Source: Methanobacteriota archaeon
GTDB lineage: Archaea; Halobacteriota; Syntropharchaeia; JACQPP01
DNA: 12,109 bases
NCBI GenBank assembly: GCA_016207465.1
Contig: JACQPP010000091.1
Location: 1-12,109, forward strand
Direction: 5' to 3'
Shown: positions 1 to 6,188 of the stretch, piece after piece
Layout: each line of letters starts with the position of its first letter
Position numbering within the stretch: position 1 is the first letter of the stretch
Translations under genes and position numbers: made by a program
The notes under the pieces: model-generated
The model's database searches: none
What the model saw: only the letters and a program-made list of their open reading frames with translations
Told to the model about the DNA's origin: nothing

Positions 1-426
1 GGGTTCGCCCCCCTCCGCCTCTCCGAGACCCGCCAGGTCCTCCCCGTCCTCCCGCAACTCCACCACCGCCCCGCAATCGCTCAACACCGACTCCAGACCC
101 CCCTCCCGGATGGAGACCCCTGGCGAGACCCGGGTCACCCCCTCCCCCGGGGGACAGGAGACAGCCGCCAGCAACAGCCCCGCCGCGCTCCGCTCATCCG
201 GGTTCAAATTCCGCAGACAGTCCCCCTCCAGCCGCACCACCCGCGGCCCACCGGGAGGACCCCCCAGAACCAACTCCATAACCACATCCCGCCGGAAATC
301 ATGAGAGAGACAGAAGGCCGCCACCATGCACCGGCAGAGGACATCCACCCGCCCCGCCCCCGGCAGATTGTCCAGAGAGAATGGCCCCGCCGGAGCCCGG
401 CCGCCCACCACCACGAACCGCCGCAT
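1..426 (-). CDS. trmY: tRNA (pseudouridine(54)-N(1))-methyltransferase TrmY, partial (N-terminal 142 residues)
   Basis: The reading frame is open from ATG at 426 down to base 1 and continues outside the window. The protein begins MRRFVVVGGRAP and then shows LPGAGRVDVLCRC, LSHDFRRDV, the block NLNPDERSAAGL (residues 74-85), SPGVSIREGGLESVL and LREDGEDL. This order matches the TrmY (former DUF358) family. TrmY is an S-adenosylmethionine-dependent SPOUT-fold enzyme that methylates N1 of pseudouridine 54 in archaeal tRNA. Family members have about 200 residues, so roughly the last 55-60, including the trefoil-knot cofactor site, lie beyond the edge. A Shine-Dalgarno-like AGGGGTGG sits just before the ATG, and AT-rich promoter candidates lie at 454-487. 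No frameshift is visible. The assignment is by motif recognition and is strong. Confidence 0.9.
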   Translation of the reverse strand, partial: MRRFVVVGGRAPAGPFSLDNLPGAGRVDVLCRCMVAAFCLSHDFRRDVVMELVLGGPPGGPRVVRLEGDCLRNLNPDERSAAGLLLAAVSCPPGEGVTRVSPGVSIREGGLESVLSDCGAVVELREDGEDLAGLGEAEGGEP

Positions 427-453
427 ACCACCCCTACCCTTGTCCCCCCGGGG

Positions 454-487
454 ACTTATAGGGCACCCGTTATAGGAAAATATAGGC
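454..487 (-). promoter_or_regulatory. Candidate TATA elements for trmY
   Basis: Read on the minus strand, two AT-rich cores stand out in GC-rich DNA. GCCTATATTTTCC (475-487) would place the transcript start near 455 and give a leader of about 29 nt containing the Shine-Dalgarno-like motif. CCCTATAAG (455-463) would give an almost leaderless mRNA. The same AT core reads GGAAAATATAGG on the plus strand, so a rightward transcript into the 500-700 region is also conceivable. The choice is inference. Confidence 0.4.
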
Positions 488-516
488 AGCCAGCATCGTT
501 TTTCAACCATCGTTGA

Positions 517-531
517 CCGCCCGGAGGGCGG
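517..531. other. Perfect GC hairpin
   Basis: CCGCCC-GGA-GGGCGG forms a 6-bp perfect stem with a 3-nt loop. It lies about 90 bp upstream of the trmY start on the other strand. No T-run follows on either strand, so it is not a classical terminator. It may be part of a larger RNA fold. Confidence 0.5.
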
Positions 532-612
532 CTCCTATGCCCCGATAGCGCTTTCCACCCCCCGCCCCCCTCTCATCCCCCTTCCGGTTTCGCTCCCTCA
601 CCCCAAGTTCCG

Positions 613-653
613 GTCCACGCCTCCCCCGGGCCCGGCACCCGGGAGGCGGGGAC
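613..653. other. Long GC-rich hairpin
   Basis: The inner arms GCCTCCCCCGGG (619-630) and CCCGGGAGGC (638-647) pair with only a two-C bulge around the loop CCCGGCA. After a 2x2 internal loop the stem continues with GTCC (613-616) against GGAC (650-653). This is the strongest fold in the gap. Its function is unknown. Confidence 0.5.
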
Positions 654-865
654 GCCCCCCCCGATTTTCCACCGCCCTTCCCCGGGAAGAAAACCCTGAG
701 TTGTTGCGAGAGACACATATCAACCGATAGCCATCACGTGACAACAGAGAACCCGTGTATCCACTGATTTCGCTATCGGAAGAACACGCATATCCTGGAG
801 GCAGCCGAGAAAGAAGGCCCAAGAACCATAGCATAGTGGAAACCGTTCTTTCGAAAACCTGCAAC

Positions 866-880
866 GAAAAGTATATATAC
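866..880 (+). promoter_or_regulatory. TATA promoter of the winged-helix gene
   Basis: ACGAAAAGTATATATAC combines an A-rich BRE-like stretch with a canonical archaeal TATA core (about 871-879). The expected start of transcription is near 902, leaving about 16 nt of leader that contains GAGGGG at 906-911 before the GTG start at 919. A short palindrome TTTCGAAA (849-856) lies immediately upstream and could be an operator. Confidence 0.7.
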
Positions 881-918
881 GACTTGGGGGGTATTCTGCT
901 TTCTTGAGGGGATGGAGA

Positions 919-1164
919 GTGGCTAACAGCGAAGTCCGACAGCGGATTATGGCGTATCTCCTGGACGGCGCCGAAAAAGGACCCCGGTACTTCAAGTCGA
1001 AGCATATCGCTATCGAGCTGGGCCTTTCCCCCAAGGAAGTCGGCGCCAACCTGGGAATCCTCCAGAATCAGGCGGACGGACTCAAAATCGAGAAGTGGGG
1101 CTACTCCAAGAGCACCACCTGGAAGGTCGAGCGCCACGCCAACGGCAACGGAACCCAGCTCTGA
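919..1164 (+). CDS. Small winged-helix-like archaeal protein (DUF7123-like)
   Basis: This 81-residue protein starts at GTG 919 (MANSEVRQRI). That start is preferred over the in-frame TTG at 904 because a GAGGGG ribosome-binding site lies 7 nt before it and the TATA box predicts transcription from about 902. The core RYFKSKHIAIELGLSPKEVG (about residues 23-42) looks like a helix-turn-helix. The end LKIEKWGYSKSTTWKV resembles the wing of a small archaeal family that I recall as DUF7123, found in haloarchaea and relatives. Family members are about 75-90 residues long, so this one is full-length. DNA binding and a regulatory role are inferred from the fold pattern, and the target is unknown. It is transcribed alone, with 321 bp before the next gene. 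Confidence 0.75.
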   Translation: MANSEVRQRIMAYLLDGAEKGPRYFKSKHIAIELGLSPKEVGANLGILQNQADGLKIEKWGYSKSTTWKVERHANGNGTQL

Positions 1165-1277
1165 CGGGCAGGGCGGAACGCCGGAGCAAATGGGCGCGAG
1201 CGGCCCCGGAGTCCCGACTCTGCGGTCCTGCACCGAAACCAGTATGCGTGAACCATTTTCGGGGGTTTTGGAGCCGG

Positions 1278-1291
1278 CGAAAGTTTATTAA
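1278..1291 (+). promoter_or_regulatory. Candidate dnaG promoter
   Basis: GCGAAAGTTTATTAA fits a BRE-like GCGAAAG plus a TATA-like TTTATTAA. If used, transcription would start near 1313 and give a leader of about 170 nt, unusually long for this window. The alternative is the A/T-rich TTTTGAAAAAA at about 1374-1384, giving a leader of about 80 nt. Confidence 0.4.
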
Positions 1292-1402
1292 TGGGGGAGG
1301 GAGCAGTGGGTGCGTGATAACACTCAATCGTTCATCATCAGGTTCCCCTATCACCCTCATCTTTCCACCGAAGTTTTGAAAAAACGCCGGAAGAAAAGAG
1401 CC

Positions 1403-1451
1403 CCCGGGTCGCCCCGGGAGGCGTGATTCCCGGGCCCCACCGGGGGCCGGG
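1403..1451 (+). other. Paired GC hairpins in the dnaG leader
   Basis: CCCGGG (1403-1408) pairs with CCCGGG (1413-1418) across TCGC. CCCGGGCCCC (1429-1438) pairs with GGGGGCCGGG (1442-1451) across ACC with one mismatch. Both lie between the promoter candidates and the ribosome-binding site at 1473-1478. They could shape the dnaG mRNA leader, but regulation is inference. Confidence 0.45.
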
Positions 1452-1485
1452 ACCCCGAACCTGGTTGTGAGCGGGAGGAACACAC

Positions 1486-2772
1486 ATGGCAGAAGCAGAC
1501 ACAACGAAATACATGATCCGCGCCTCGATCTCCGCCGAAGGGGTCGTGGAGAAACCCGACATCATCGGGGCGGTATTCGGCCAGACGGAGGGCCTCCTCG
1601 GCGAGGACCTCAACCTGCGGGACCTCCAGAAGACCGGCCGCATCGGCCGCATCGAGGTCAACGTGGAGTCCAAGGGAGGCAAGGCCAAGGGCTCCATCAT
1701 CATCCCATCGAGCCTGGACAAGACCGAGACCGCCATCCTGGCGGCCTCACTGGAGACCATCGACCGCATCGGGCCCTGCGTGGCCGCCATCAAGGTGGAG
1801 AAGCTGGAGGACCTGCGGGAGTCCAAGCGGAAGCAGGTGGTGGAGCGGGCCAAGCAGATCATGGAGATGTTCGACCAGGAGGTCCCCGAGAGCCAGGAGC
1901 TCACCGAGGAGGTCCGGCAGTCCATGCGCGTCGAAGAGATTCGCACCTACGGGCCCGACAAGTGCCCCGCGGGGCCGAACATCGACGACTCCGACGCCAT
2001 CCTGGTGGTGGAGGGCCGCGCCGACGTCCTCAACCTCCTGCGCCACGGCATCAAGAACGCCATCGCCGTGGAGGGCACCAACGTCCCCAAGACCGTCATC
2101 GACCTCTGCAAGAAGAAGACTGTCACGGCCTTCACCGACGGCGACCGCGGGGGCGAACTCATCCTCAAGGAGCTCTTCCAGGTGGCCGACGTCGACTTCG
2201 TGGCCCGCGCCCCCGACGGCAAGGGACTCGAGGACCTCACCCAGAAGGAGATTGTCAAGTGCCTCCGCAACAAGCTCCCCCTGGACCAGTACCTGGCCCG
2301 CCAGCGAGGGGGCGACGGAAAGCGCTTCCGAAAGGACCGGGGTCGCCCCGCTGGGGACACCGCCCCTGCCGAGGGCCCCGAGAGGCCGCCAGCTCCGCCG
2401 GTGGAGGCGGAGCGGGCCCCCGGGGAGGAAATCCGCGAGCGGCCCCCCCGCGTCGAGCGGGTGGAGCGCCCGCCCCCGGCGGAGACCTCCCCCGCCATCC
2501 GGGAACACTTCCAGAAGCTCGGGGGCACCCTCCAGGGGCGCATCCTCAGCGCGGAGGGGACTCCCATCAAGGAGGTCCCCGTGCGGGAGCTCGCCGACAC
2601 CCTCCAGGCCACCGAGGGGGCCCAGTCGGTGGTCTTCGACGGCATCATCACCCAGCGCATCCTCGACACGGCACAGGCGAAAGGGGTCCAGGTGGTGGCC
2701 GGCGCGCGGACCGCCAGCGGCATCCGCCCCCCGCCGGGAATCCGCATCCTCACCGCCCGGGACCTCTCCTGA
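1486..2772 (+). CDS. dnaG: Archaeal DnaG primase (TOPRIM domain)
   Basis: This 428-residue protein starts at ATG 1486 with GGGAGG (1473-1478) 7 nt ahead. The N-terminal archaeal DnaG domain (residues 1-165) includes VEKPDIIGAVFGQTEGLLG. The TOPRIM domain (about 170-245) carries the acidic residues E176 in LVVEGRAD and D218/D220 in TDGDRGG, all intact. A variable Pro/Arg/Glu-rich linker (about 271-335) leads to a conserved C-terminal domain (about 336-428). Family knowledge: archaeal DnaG makes RNA primers in vitro and is also a stable subunit of the archaeal exosome, where it helps recruit poly(A)-rich RNA. The length is typical for the family. It ends 21 bp from the convergent rimI stop codon. 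Confidence 0.95.
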   Translation: MAEADTTKYMIRASISAEGVVEKPDIIGAVFGQTEGLLGEDLNLRDLQKTGRIGRIEVNVESKGGKAKGSIIIPSSLDKTETAILAASLETIDRIGPCVAAIKVEKLEDLRESKRKQVVERAKQIMEMFDQEVPESQELTEEVRQSMRVEEIRTYGPDKCPAGPNIDDSDAILVVEGRADVLNLLRHGIKNAIAVEGTNVPKTVIDLCKKKTVTAFTDGDRGGELILKELFQVADVDFVARAPDGKGLEDLTQKEIVKCLRNKLPLDQYLARQRGGDGKRFRKDRGRPAGDTAPAEGPERPPAPPVEAERAPGEEIRERPPRVERVERPPPAETSPAIREHFQKLGGTLQGRILSAEGTPIKEVPVRELADTLQATEGAQSVVFDGIITQRILDTAQAKGVQVVAGARTASGIRPPPGIRILTARDLS

Positions 2773-2777
2773 GGGGC

Positions 2778-2792
2778 CTGCGGAATCTGCGG
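2778..2792. repeat. Short intergenic repeat CTGCGGAATCTGCGG
   Basis: A tandem CTGCGG-AAT-CTGCGG lies in the 21-bp gap between the convergent dnaG and rimI stop codons. A near copy (14 of 15 identical) occurs at 10296-10310 between pth2 and truD. Confidence 0.5.
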
Positions 2793-2793
2793 T

Positions 2794-3276
2794 TCAACTG
2801 GCCGCAATCTTCCGCGCGGAGAGCCCCTCCGGGGGCCCCGGGTCCAGGCGGCGCCGCATGACGAGGGCATCCTCCCCGTCGCTGTAGTATCCGGGGATGA
2901 GCCCCACCACCGAGAACCCGAAGTCCCGGTAGAGGGCCTGGGCATGGAGGTTGCCCTGCCGGACCTCCAGGCACACCGAGAGGATGCGGTGGCCCCGGTA
3001 GAACTCGAAGGCCCGGTTCAGGAGGACCCGCGCGATGCCCCGCCTCCGGTGGCGGGGGTCCACCGCCACGCTGAAAATCCTCCCCTCCCCGTCCTCCGCC
3101 AGGGCCGCCACCACATACCCCGCCACCTCGCCGTCCACCTCCGCCACGAAGAACCCCTCCCCCTGCATCCGGTAGACCGCCACGTAGAGCCCCGGGGCCC
3201 CCTCCATGAAGGAGTGGGCCTCGATGTCGGTGACCCGGGTCAAGTCGGAGGGCTGGAAGCGGCGGATGCGCATCAT
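2794..3276 (-). CDS. rimI: GNAT-family N-terminal protein acetyltransferase, RimI/Ard1-like
   Basis: This protein has 160 residues from ATG 3276, or 159 if the adjacent ATG at 3273 is used. MRIRRFQPSDL opens the GNAT fold. FSVAVDPRHRRRGIARVLL (about 68-86) is motif A with the R-R-R-G-I-A acetyl-CoA pyrophosphate loop. LEVRQGNLHAQALYRDFGF (about 103-121) and GLIPGYYSDGEDALVMRRRL are typical of RimI and archaeal Ard1. The enzyme transfers acetyl from acetyl-CoA to protein N-termini, and the archaeal form has broad specificity. The frame stays open upstream, antisense to nnr, but similarity begins at MMRIRR. It diverges from nnr across only 42 bp, so the two promoters must overlap. The name rimI is by family; the exact substrates are unknown. 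Confidence 0.9.
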   Translation of the reverse strand: MMRIRRFQPSDLTRVTDIEAHSFMEGAPGLYVAVYRMQGEGFFVAEVDGEVAGYVVAALAEDGEGRIFSVAVDPRHRRRGIARVLLNRAFEFYRGHRILSVCLEVRQGNLHAQALYRDFGFSVVGLIPGYYSDGEDALVMRRRLDPGPPEGLSARKIAAS

Positions 3277-3318
3277 GCCACGATACCTTAACGGTGGCGC
3301 CCGGGTAATAGATTTCGG
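3277..3318. promoter_or_regulatory. Shared divergent promoter between rimI and nnr
   Basis: These 42 bp must hold both promoters. A weak AT element near CCTTAAC (about 3286-3292) sits about 30 bp before the nnr ATG. An AT stretch around TAATAGATTT (about 3306-3315) sits about 35 bp upstream of the rimI ATG on the minus strand. Neither start codon has a Shine-Dalgarno motif, consistent with leaderless mRNAs. Exact boxes are inference. Confidence 0.4.
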
Positions 3319-4785
3319 ATGAACCGCCTTCCCCCAGCCCTCTCGACCCCGGAGATGCGGGCCCTCGACCTCAACGCCCCCTACCATGGATTCTCCATCC
3401 TCCAGATGATGGAGAACGCCGGCGCCGGGGTGGCCCGCCGCATCCGGGCCCGCTTCCCCCGCGGGGGCCGGGTGGCGGCCTTCGCCGGCGCCGGCAACAA
3501 CGGGGGCGACGCATTCGTCGCCGCCCGCCGCCTCGCCCCCCACTTCGAGGCGGAGGTGGTGCTGGTTGGCCGCGCCCGGGACATCGCGGGGGAGGAGTCC
3601 CGCCACAACTGGGACCTCCTCCAGGACACGGGCATCCTCCTGCGGGAGGCCCGGGACTCCCGCGACCTCCAGCCAGTCCGGGCCACCGCCATCATTGATG
3701 GCCTCCTCGGCACCGGCAGCCGCCTCCCCGTCCGGGAGCCCATCCGCAGCGCCATCCGGGCCATCAACCAGAGCCGGGGCCACGTGGTCTCCGTGGACAT
3801 CCCCAGCGGCATGGACCCCGACACAGGCCGCGGGAGCCCCGTGGTCAAGGCCGACCTCGTGGTCACCCTCCACGCCCCCAAACCGGGGCTCCTCAAATAC
3901 CGGGGGGAGGTGGCGGTGGCCAGCCTTGGGCTCCCCCCGGGCCTCGACCGCCGCGCGGGCCCCGGGGACCTCCAGATGCTGGGGAGACGGGCCCCCCGGA
4001 GCCACAAGGGAGACCACGGCCGCATCCTGGTGGTGGGCGGGGGGGAGTTCTTCGGCGCACCCGCACTGGCCGCCCTCGGCGCCCTCCGCGCCGGGGCCGA
4101 CATCGTCACCCTCGCCGTCCCCCGCCCCGTCGCCGACATCGTCTCCACCTACACCCCCGACTTCATCGTCCGCCCCCTCCCCGGGGACCACATCTCCCCC
4201 AGCCACCTCCCCCGCCTCCGCCAACTCCTCGGGCGTCACGACGTCCTCTGCATCGGCATGGGCATGGGAGACAACCCGACGGCCCACCGGGCCGCCCGGG
4301 AACTCATCCGCCATGCCCCCCGCGCGGTGGTGGACGCCGAGGCCCTCGACCCCACCATCCGGGGCCGCCGGGGGACCCCCGGCGGGTCCATCATCCTCAC
4401 CCCCCACAAGGGCGAACTCTCCCAATTGCTCGGAGGCCGCGCCATCCCCGAGGACAAACGCAGGGAGACCGCCATGGCCTACGCCCGAAGCCACAACCTC
4501 ACAGTCCTCCTCAAGGGACACCCCGATGTGATAACCGACGGCACAAGATACAGGCTCAACACCACCCACCACCCCGGCATGACCGTCGGCGGAACCGGAG
4601 ACGTCCTCGCCGGAGTCACCGCCCGCCTCCTCGCCGAAATCGAGGACCCCCTCTGGGCCGCCAGCGCCACCGCATTCACCACCGGGGCCGCCGGGAACCT
4701 CGCCGCGGAAGAATACGGAAACGGGCTCACGGCCAGCGACGTGGCGGAAAGGGTGGGATGGGTGATGAAGAGGTGGGGTGTATGA
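3319..4785 (+). CDS. nnr: Bifunctional NAD(P)H-hydrate epimerase / ADP-dependent (S)-NAD(P)H-hydrate dehydratase
   Basis: This 488-residue protein is a fusion of two repair enzymes. The N-terminal YjeF_N-type epimerase (about 1-215) shows FAGAGNNGGDAFVAAR (55-70), IDGLLGTG (126-133) and VDIPSGMDPDTG (159-170). The C-terminal ribokinase-like dehydratase (about 225-485) shows SHKGDHGRILVVGGG (228-242), LTPHKGELSQLLG (360-372), VLLKGHPDVI (396-405) and TVGGTGDVLAG (422-432), with the expected catalytic Asp at 428. Together they re-epimerise and dehydrate hydrated NADH and NADPH back to usable cofactors. ATG 3319 lacks a ribosome-binding site and is probably leaderless. The stop codon overlaps the next gene's ATG by four bases (ATGA at 4782-4785), implying translational coupling. 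Codons are strikingly C-ending. Confidence 0.95.
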   Translation: MNRLPPALSTPEMRALDLNAPYHGFSILQMMENAGAGVARRIRARFPRGGRVAAFAGAGNNGGDAFVAARRLAPHFEAEVVLVGRARDIAGEESRHNWDLLQDTGILLREARDSRDLQPVRATAIIDGLLGTGSRLPVREPIRSAIRAINQSRGHVVSVDIPSGMDPDTGRGSPVVKADLVVTLHAPKPGLLKYRGEVAVASLGLPPGLDRRAGPGDLQMLGRRAPRSHKGDHGRILVVGGGEFFGAPALAALGALRAGADIVTLAVPRPVADIVSTYTPDFIVRPLPGDHISPSHLPRLRQLLGRHDVLCIGMGMGDNPTAHRAARELIRHAPRAVVDAEALDPTIRGRRGTPGGSIILTPHKGELSQLLGGRAIPEDKRRETAMAYARSHNLTVLLKGHPDVITDGTRYRLNTTHHPGMTVGGTGDVLAGVTARLLAEIEDPLWAASATAFTTGAAGNLAAEEYGNGLTASDVAERVGWVMKRWGV

Positions 4786-6137
4786 TGCAGAGAATGGCTC
4801 CGCAGACAGAACGGCGTGAGTTTGCAACAAGTAGAGTCCTGCGGTACTGGATACTGCTGCTACCTCTTCTGAGTATGCCTGTGTCGTCATTACGTCAAGT
4901 CGATAGTGAAGGAGATATGGTAATCATCGGAGAGACAGACGTTAATTTCGTCTGTCCCGACCAAGGGTACACATATGCTAAGGCCGTTTATGAGTTAGGT
5001 GGAGATAGAGTTATCCAATCTACCACTTTTGACACAACAAAACCCCCACAGCCCAAACCTGGAACATATATCGTAGCTTGCGTAAGTGACGTCTCGAAAA
5101 AAGAGACAACCACCCTGCCATCAACGGGTCTCTATAAAGTGGGCTTTGTTCATCCCAGCGTTGCATTCTACCTCCATTCCGGAAACCAGACTTATAAAAG
5201 CCAAGTAGTAAATTCAGTGGCTATTGGAGATACAATCACCGCCAAAGTCTCCACAAATCTGAATGTAATTCCAAAATGTTTAATCGAACTCATCGTCCAA
5301 AACGAGGATGGACGCACAACACATCAGGTATGGCTGCCGTCCATGGATGACTATGGAAATGCTGAGGGGGTCCTCAATTTTCCAGCGAGTGTCTATCGTC
5401 CTGGACGTTACAACTTATCTGTAAGAGCCGACGCCAAGACGTGCAACGGGGTGACAGCAACTAAATCCTGGCAGAACTTTATCGTGTCTGAAGCAAAGGC
5501 AACGATTACCGCAGATGTGAATAATCTCACCATCACCGCCCCATCCCCCAAACCAGTTGTTATCCGAGTATCCGGACCTCCGTTTTCCAGTTTTGACATA
5601 GGAGTTTCCCCTGTGACCGGGGTATCATCTCCATCTCAAGTAGAATTCGAGAAGATTACTCAAATCGGCCCTGGGAGATACCGCATCATTCTGGGCTTCA
5701 ATGGAAATGGCCGGATGACATTTTCCCTGCTGCCCGAGATGGCATATGTCGAGTATGTTTTTAAGACAGGCACGACACTTGCTTTGGCCACCACCACCGT
5801 TTCGGCACCCCCGAGTGAAACGATTGTTGCGGTTTCAAAATGTATCGGAGGAACAGAAGTGTCTCTCGGAAACTGTACTTGCCCCTCGGATACCCGTCGA
5901 AATGATGCCGGAGCGTGTATCGTGCAATCGAGGCCGACTCCGACAGACACACCACTTACAGCACCGACCCCACCGCTGCCGAGTCCTCCCCTTGTGGCCA
6001 CACCAACACCCATTGTCACCGCAACGGTAGCACCATCGGTTCCTCCCACACCCCGCCAGCCCGCCTTTGACATGGTCTGGGCCGTCGCAGCGACGGCGAT
6101 GTTGGCCGTTCTCTATCGATTCCAAAGGCGCGGGTGA
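4782..6137 (+). CDS. Secreted or cell-surface protein with C-terminal membrane anchor, function unknown
   Basis: The start is taken at ATG 4782, which overlaps the nnr stop codon and has GAGGTG (4770-4775) 6 nt ahead; ATG 4785 or 4758 are alternatives. From 4782 it has 451 residues. Basic residues plus the hydrophobic stretch YWILLLPLLSMPVSSL (about 22-37) form a signal peptide. The body (about 40-345) is Thr/Ser/Val-rich and beta-like, and its opening GDMVIIGETDVNF faintly recalls archaeal DUF3821 surface proteins. A four-cysteine module KCIGGTEVSLGNCTCPSD...GAC (about 353-379) is EGF-like in spacing. It is followed by a Pro/Thr stalk (about 383-427), a transmembrane helix (about 431-445) and RFQRRG at the end. 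Base composition is much closer to even than in its neighbours, and A/T-ending codons are common, suggesting transfer or relaxed evolution. I do not recognise the family. Confidence 0.8.
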   Translation: MMQRMAPQTERREFATSRVLRYWILLLPLLSMPVSSLRQVDSEGDMVIIGETDVNFVCPDQGYTYAKAVYELGGDRVIQSTTFDTTKPPQPKPGTYIVACVSDVSKKETTTLPSTGLYKVGFVHPSVAFYLHSGNQTYKSQVVNSVAIGDTITAKVSTNLNVIPKCLIELIVQNEDGRTTHQVWLPSMDDYGNAEGVLNFPASVYRPGRYNLSVRADAKTCNGVTATKSWQNFIVSEAKATITADVNNLTITAPSPKPVVIRVSGPPFSSFDIGVSPVTGVSSPSQVEFEKITQIGPGRYRIILGFNGNGRMTFSLLPEMAYVEYVFKTGTTLALATTTVSAPPSETIVAVSKCIGGTEVSLGNCTCPSDTRRNDAGACIVQSRPTPTDTPLTAPTPPLPSPPLVATPTPIVTATVAPSVPPTPRQPAFDMVWAVAATAMLAVLYRFQRRG

Positions 6138-6155
6138 AGTGGAGGCATCGCAAGG

Positions 6156-6163
6156 AATTTATC
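6156..6163 (+). promoter_or_regulatory. TATA box of valS
   Basis: AAGGAATTTATCC contains an AT core centred near 6160, about 29 bp before the ATG at 6189. This predicts transcription starting at or within 2-3 nt of the start codon. No Shine-Dalgarno motif precedes the ATG, which agrees with a leaderless mRNA. Confidence 0.6.
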
Positions 6164-6188
6164 CCTCTTCAATCCGTTTTCCCCCTCG

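Larger units (their letters stand above)
427..918. other. 492-bp noncoding gap with strong secondary structure
   Basis: No convincing protein gene is seen on either strand. The left part (about 500-690) is extremely C-rich on the plus strand and contains several GC hairpins (517-531, 613-653, and CTTCCCCGGGAAG at about 676-688). The right part (about 690-900) is much closer to even base composition and ends in the promoter of the winged-helix gene. The octamer CCGATAGC occurs at 542-549 and 724-731. Its extended complement CGCTATCGG occurs at 771-779, so 542-550 and 771-779 could pair as a 9-bp closing stem around about 240 nt. I could not match it to RNase P RNA, SRP RNA, tRNA or a known riboswitch. 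A structured RNA is possible but unproven. Confidence 0.5.
1165..1485. other. 321-bp gap containing the dnaG promoter and leader
   Basis: No protein gene is seen. The gap contains a small hairpin GGCG-GAA-CGCC (1172-1182) just after the preceding stop codon and a short dyad GAGTC-CC-GACTC (about 1209-1220). A TATA-like TTTATTAA lies at 1284-1291, and two GC hairpins lie at 1403-1418 and 1429-1451 ahead of dnaG. The middle (about 1310-1380) is less GC-rich and shows nothing I can name. Confidence 0.5.

Noticed and set aside
196..216. GGGTTCAAATTCC resembles a tRNA T-loop on the plus strand
   Set aside because: It lies inside trmY, antisense to codons for the conserved NLNPDER region, and no acceptor, D or anticodon stems surround it.
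500..790. RNase P RNA or SRP RNA as identity of the structured gap
   Set aside because: I could not find the RNase P P4 core strands or the SRP helix-8 GGUCAGG...GGAAGGGAGCAGCC pattern on either strand.
598..1233. A 211-codon minus-strand open frame across the gap and the winged-helix gene
   Set aside because: It has no recognisable motif or good start signal and overlaps a gene with clear family features and promoter on the other strand.
1240..1350. Minus-strand CTGATGATGA plus GATGAG looked like C/D-box guide RNA boxes
   Set aside because: The putative D' and C' boxes abut directly, spacing to any box C is poor, and no convincing terminal D box follows.
1747..2945. Long open frames antisense to and out of frame with dnaG
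   Set aside because: They are Arg/Pro/Gly/Ser-rich shadows of a GC-rich gene with intact DnaG motifs in the real frame.
3277..4890. The rimI frame stays open far upstream, giving a potential 698-residue protein
   Set aside because: The extension is antisense to nnr and of low complexity. RimI similarity starts exactly at MMRIRR, so the open frame is a by-product of high GC.
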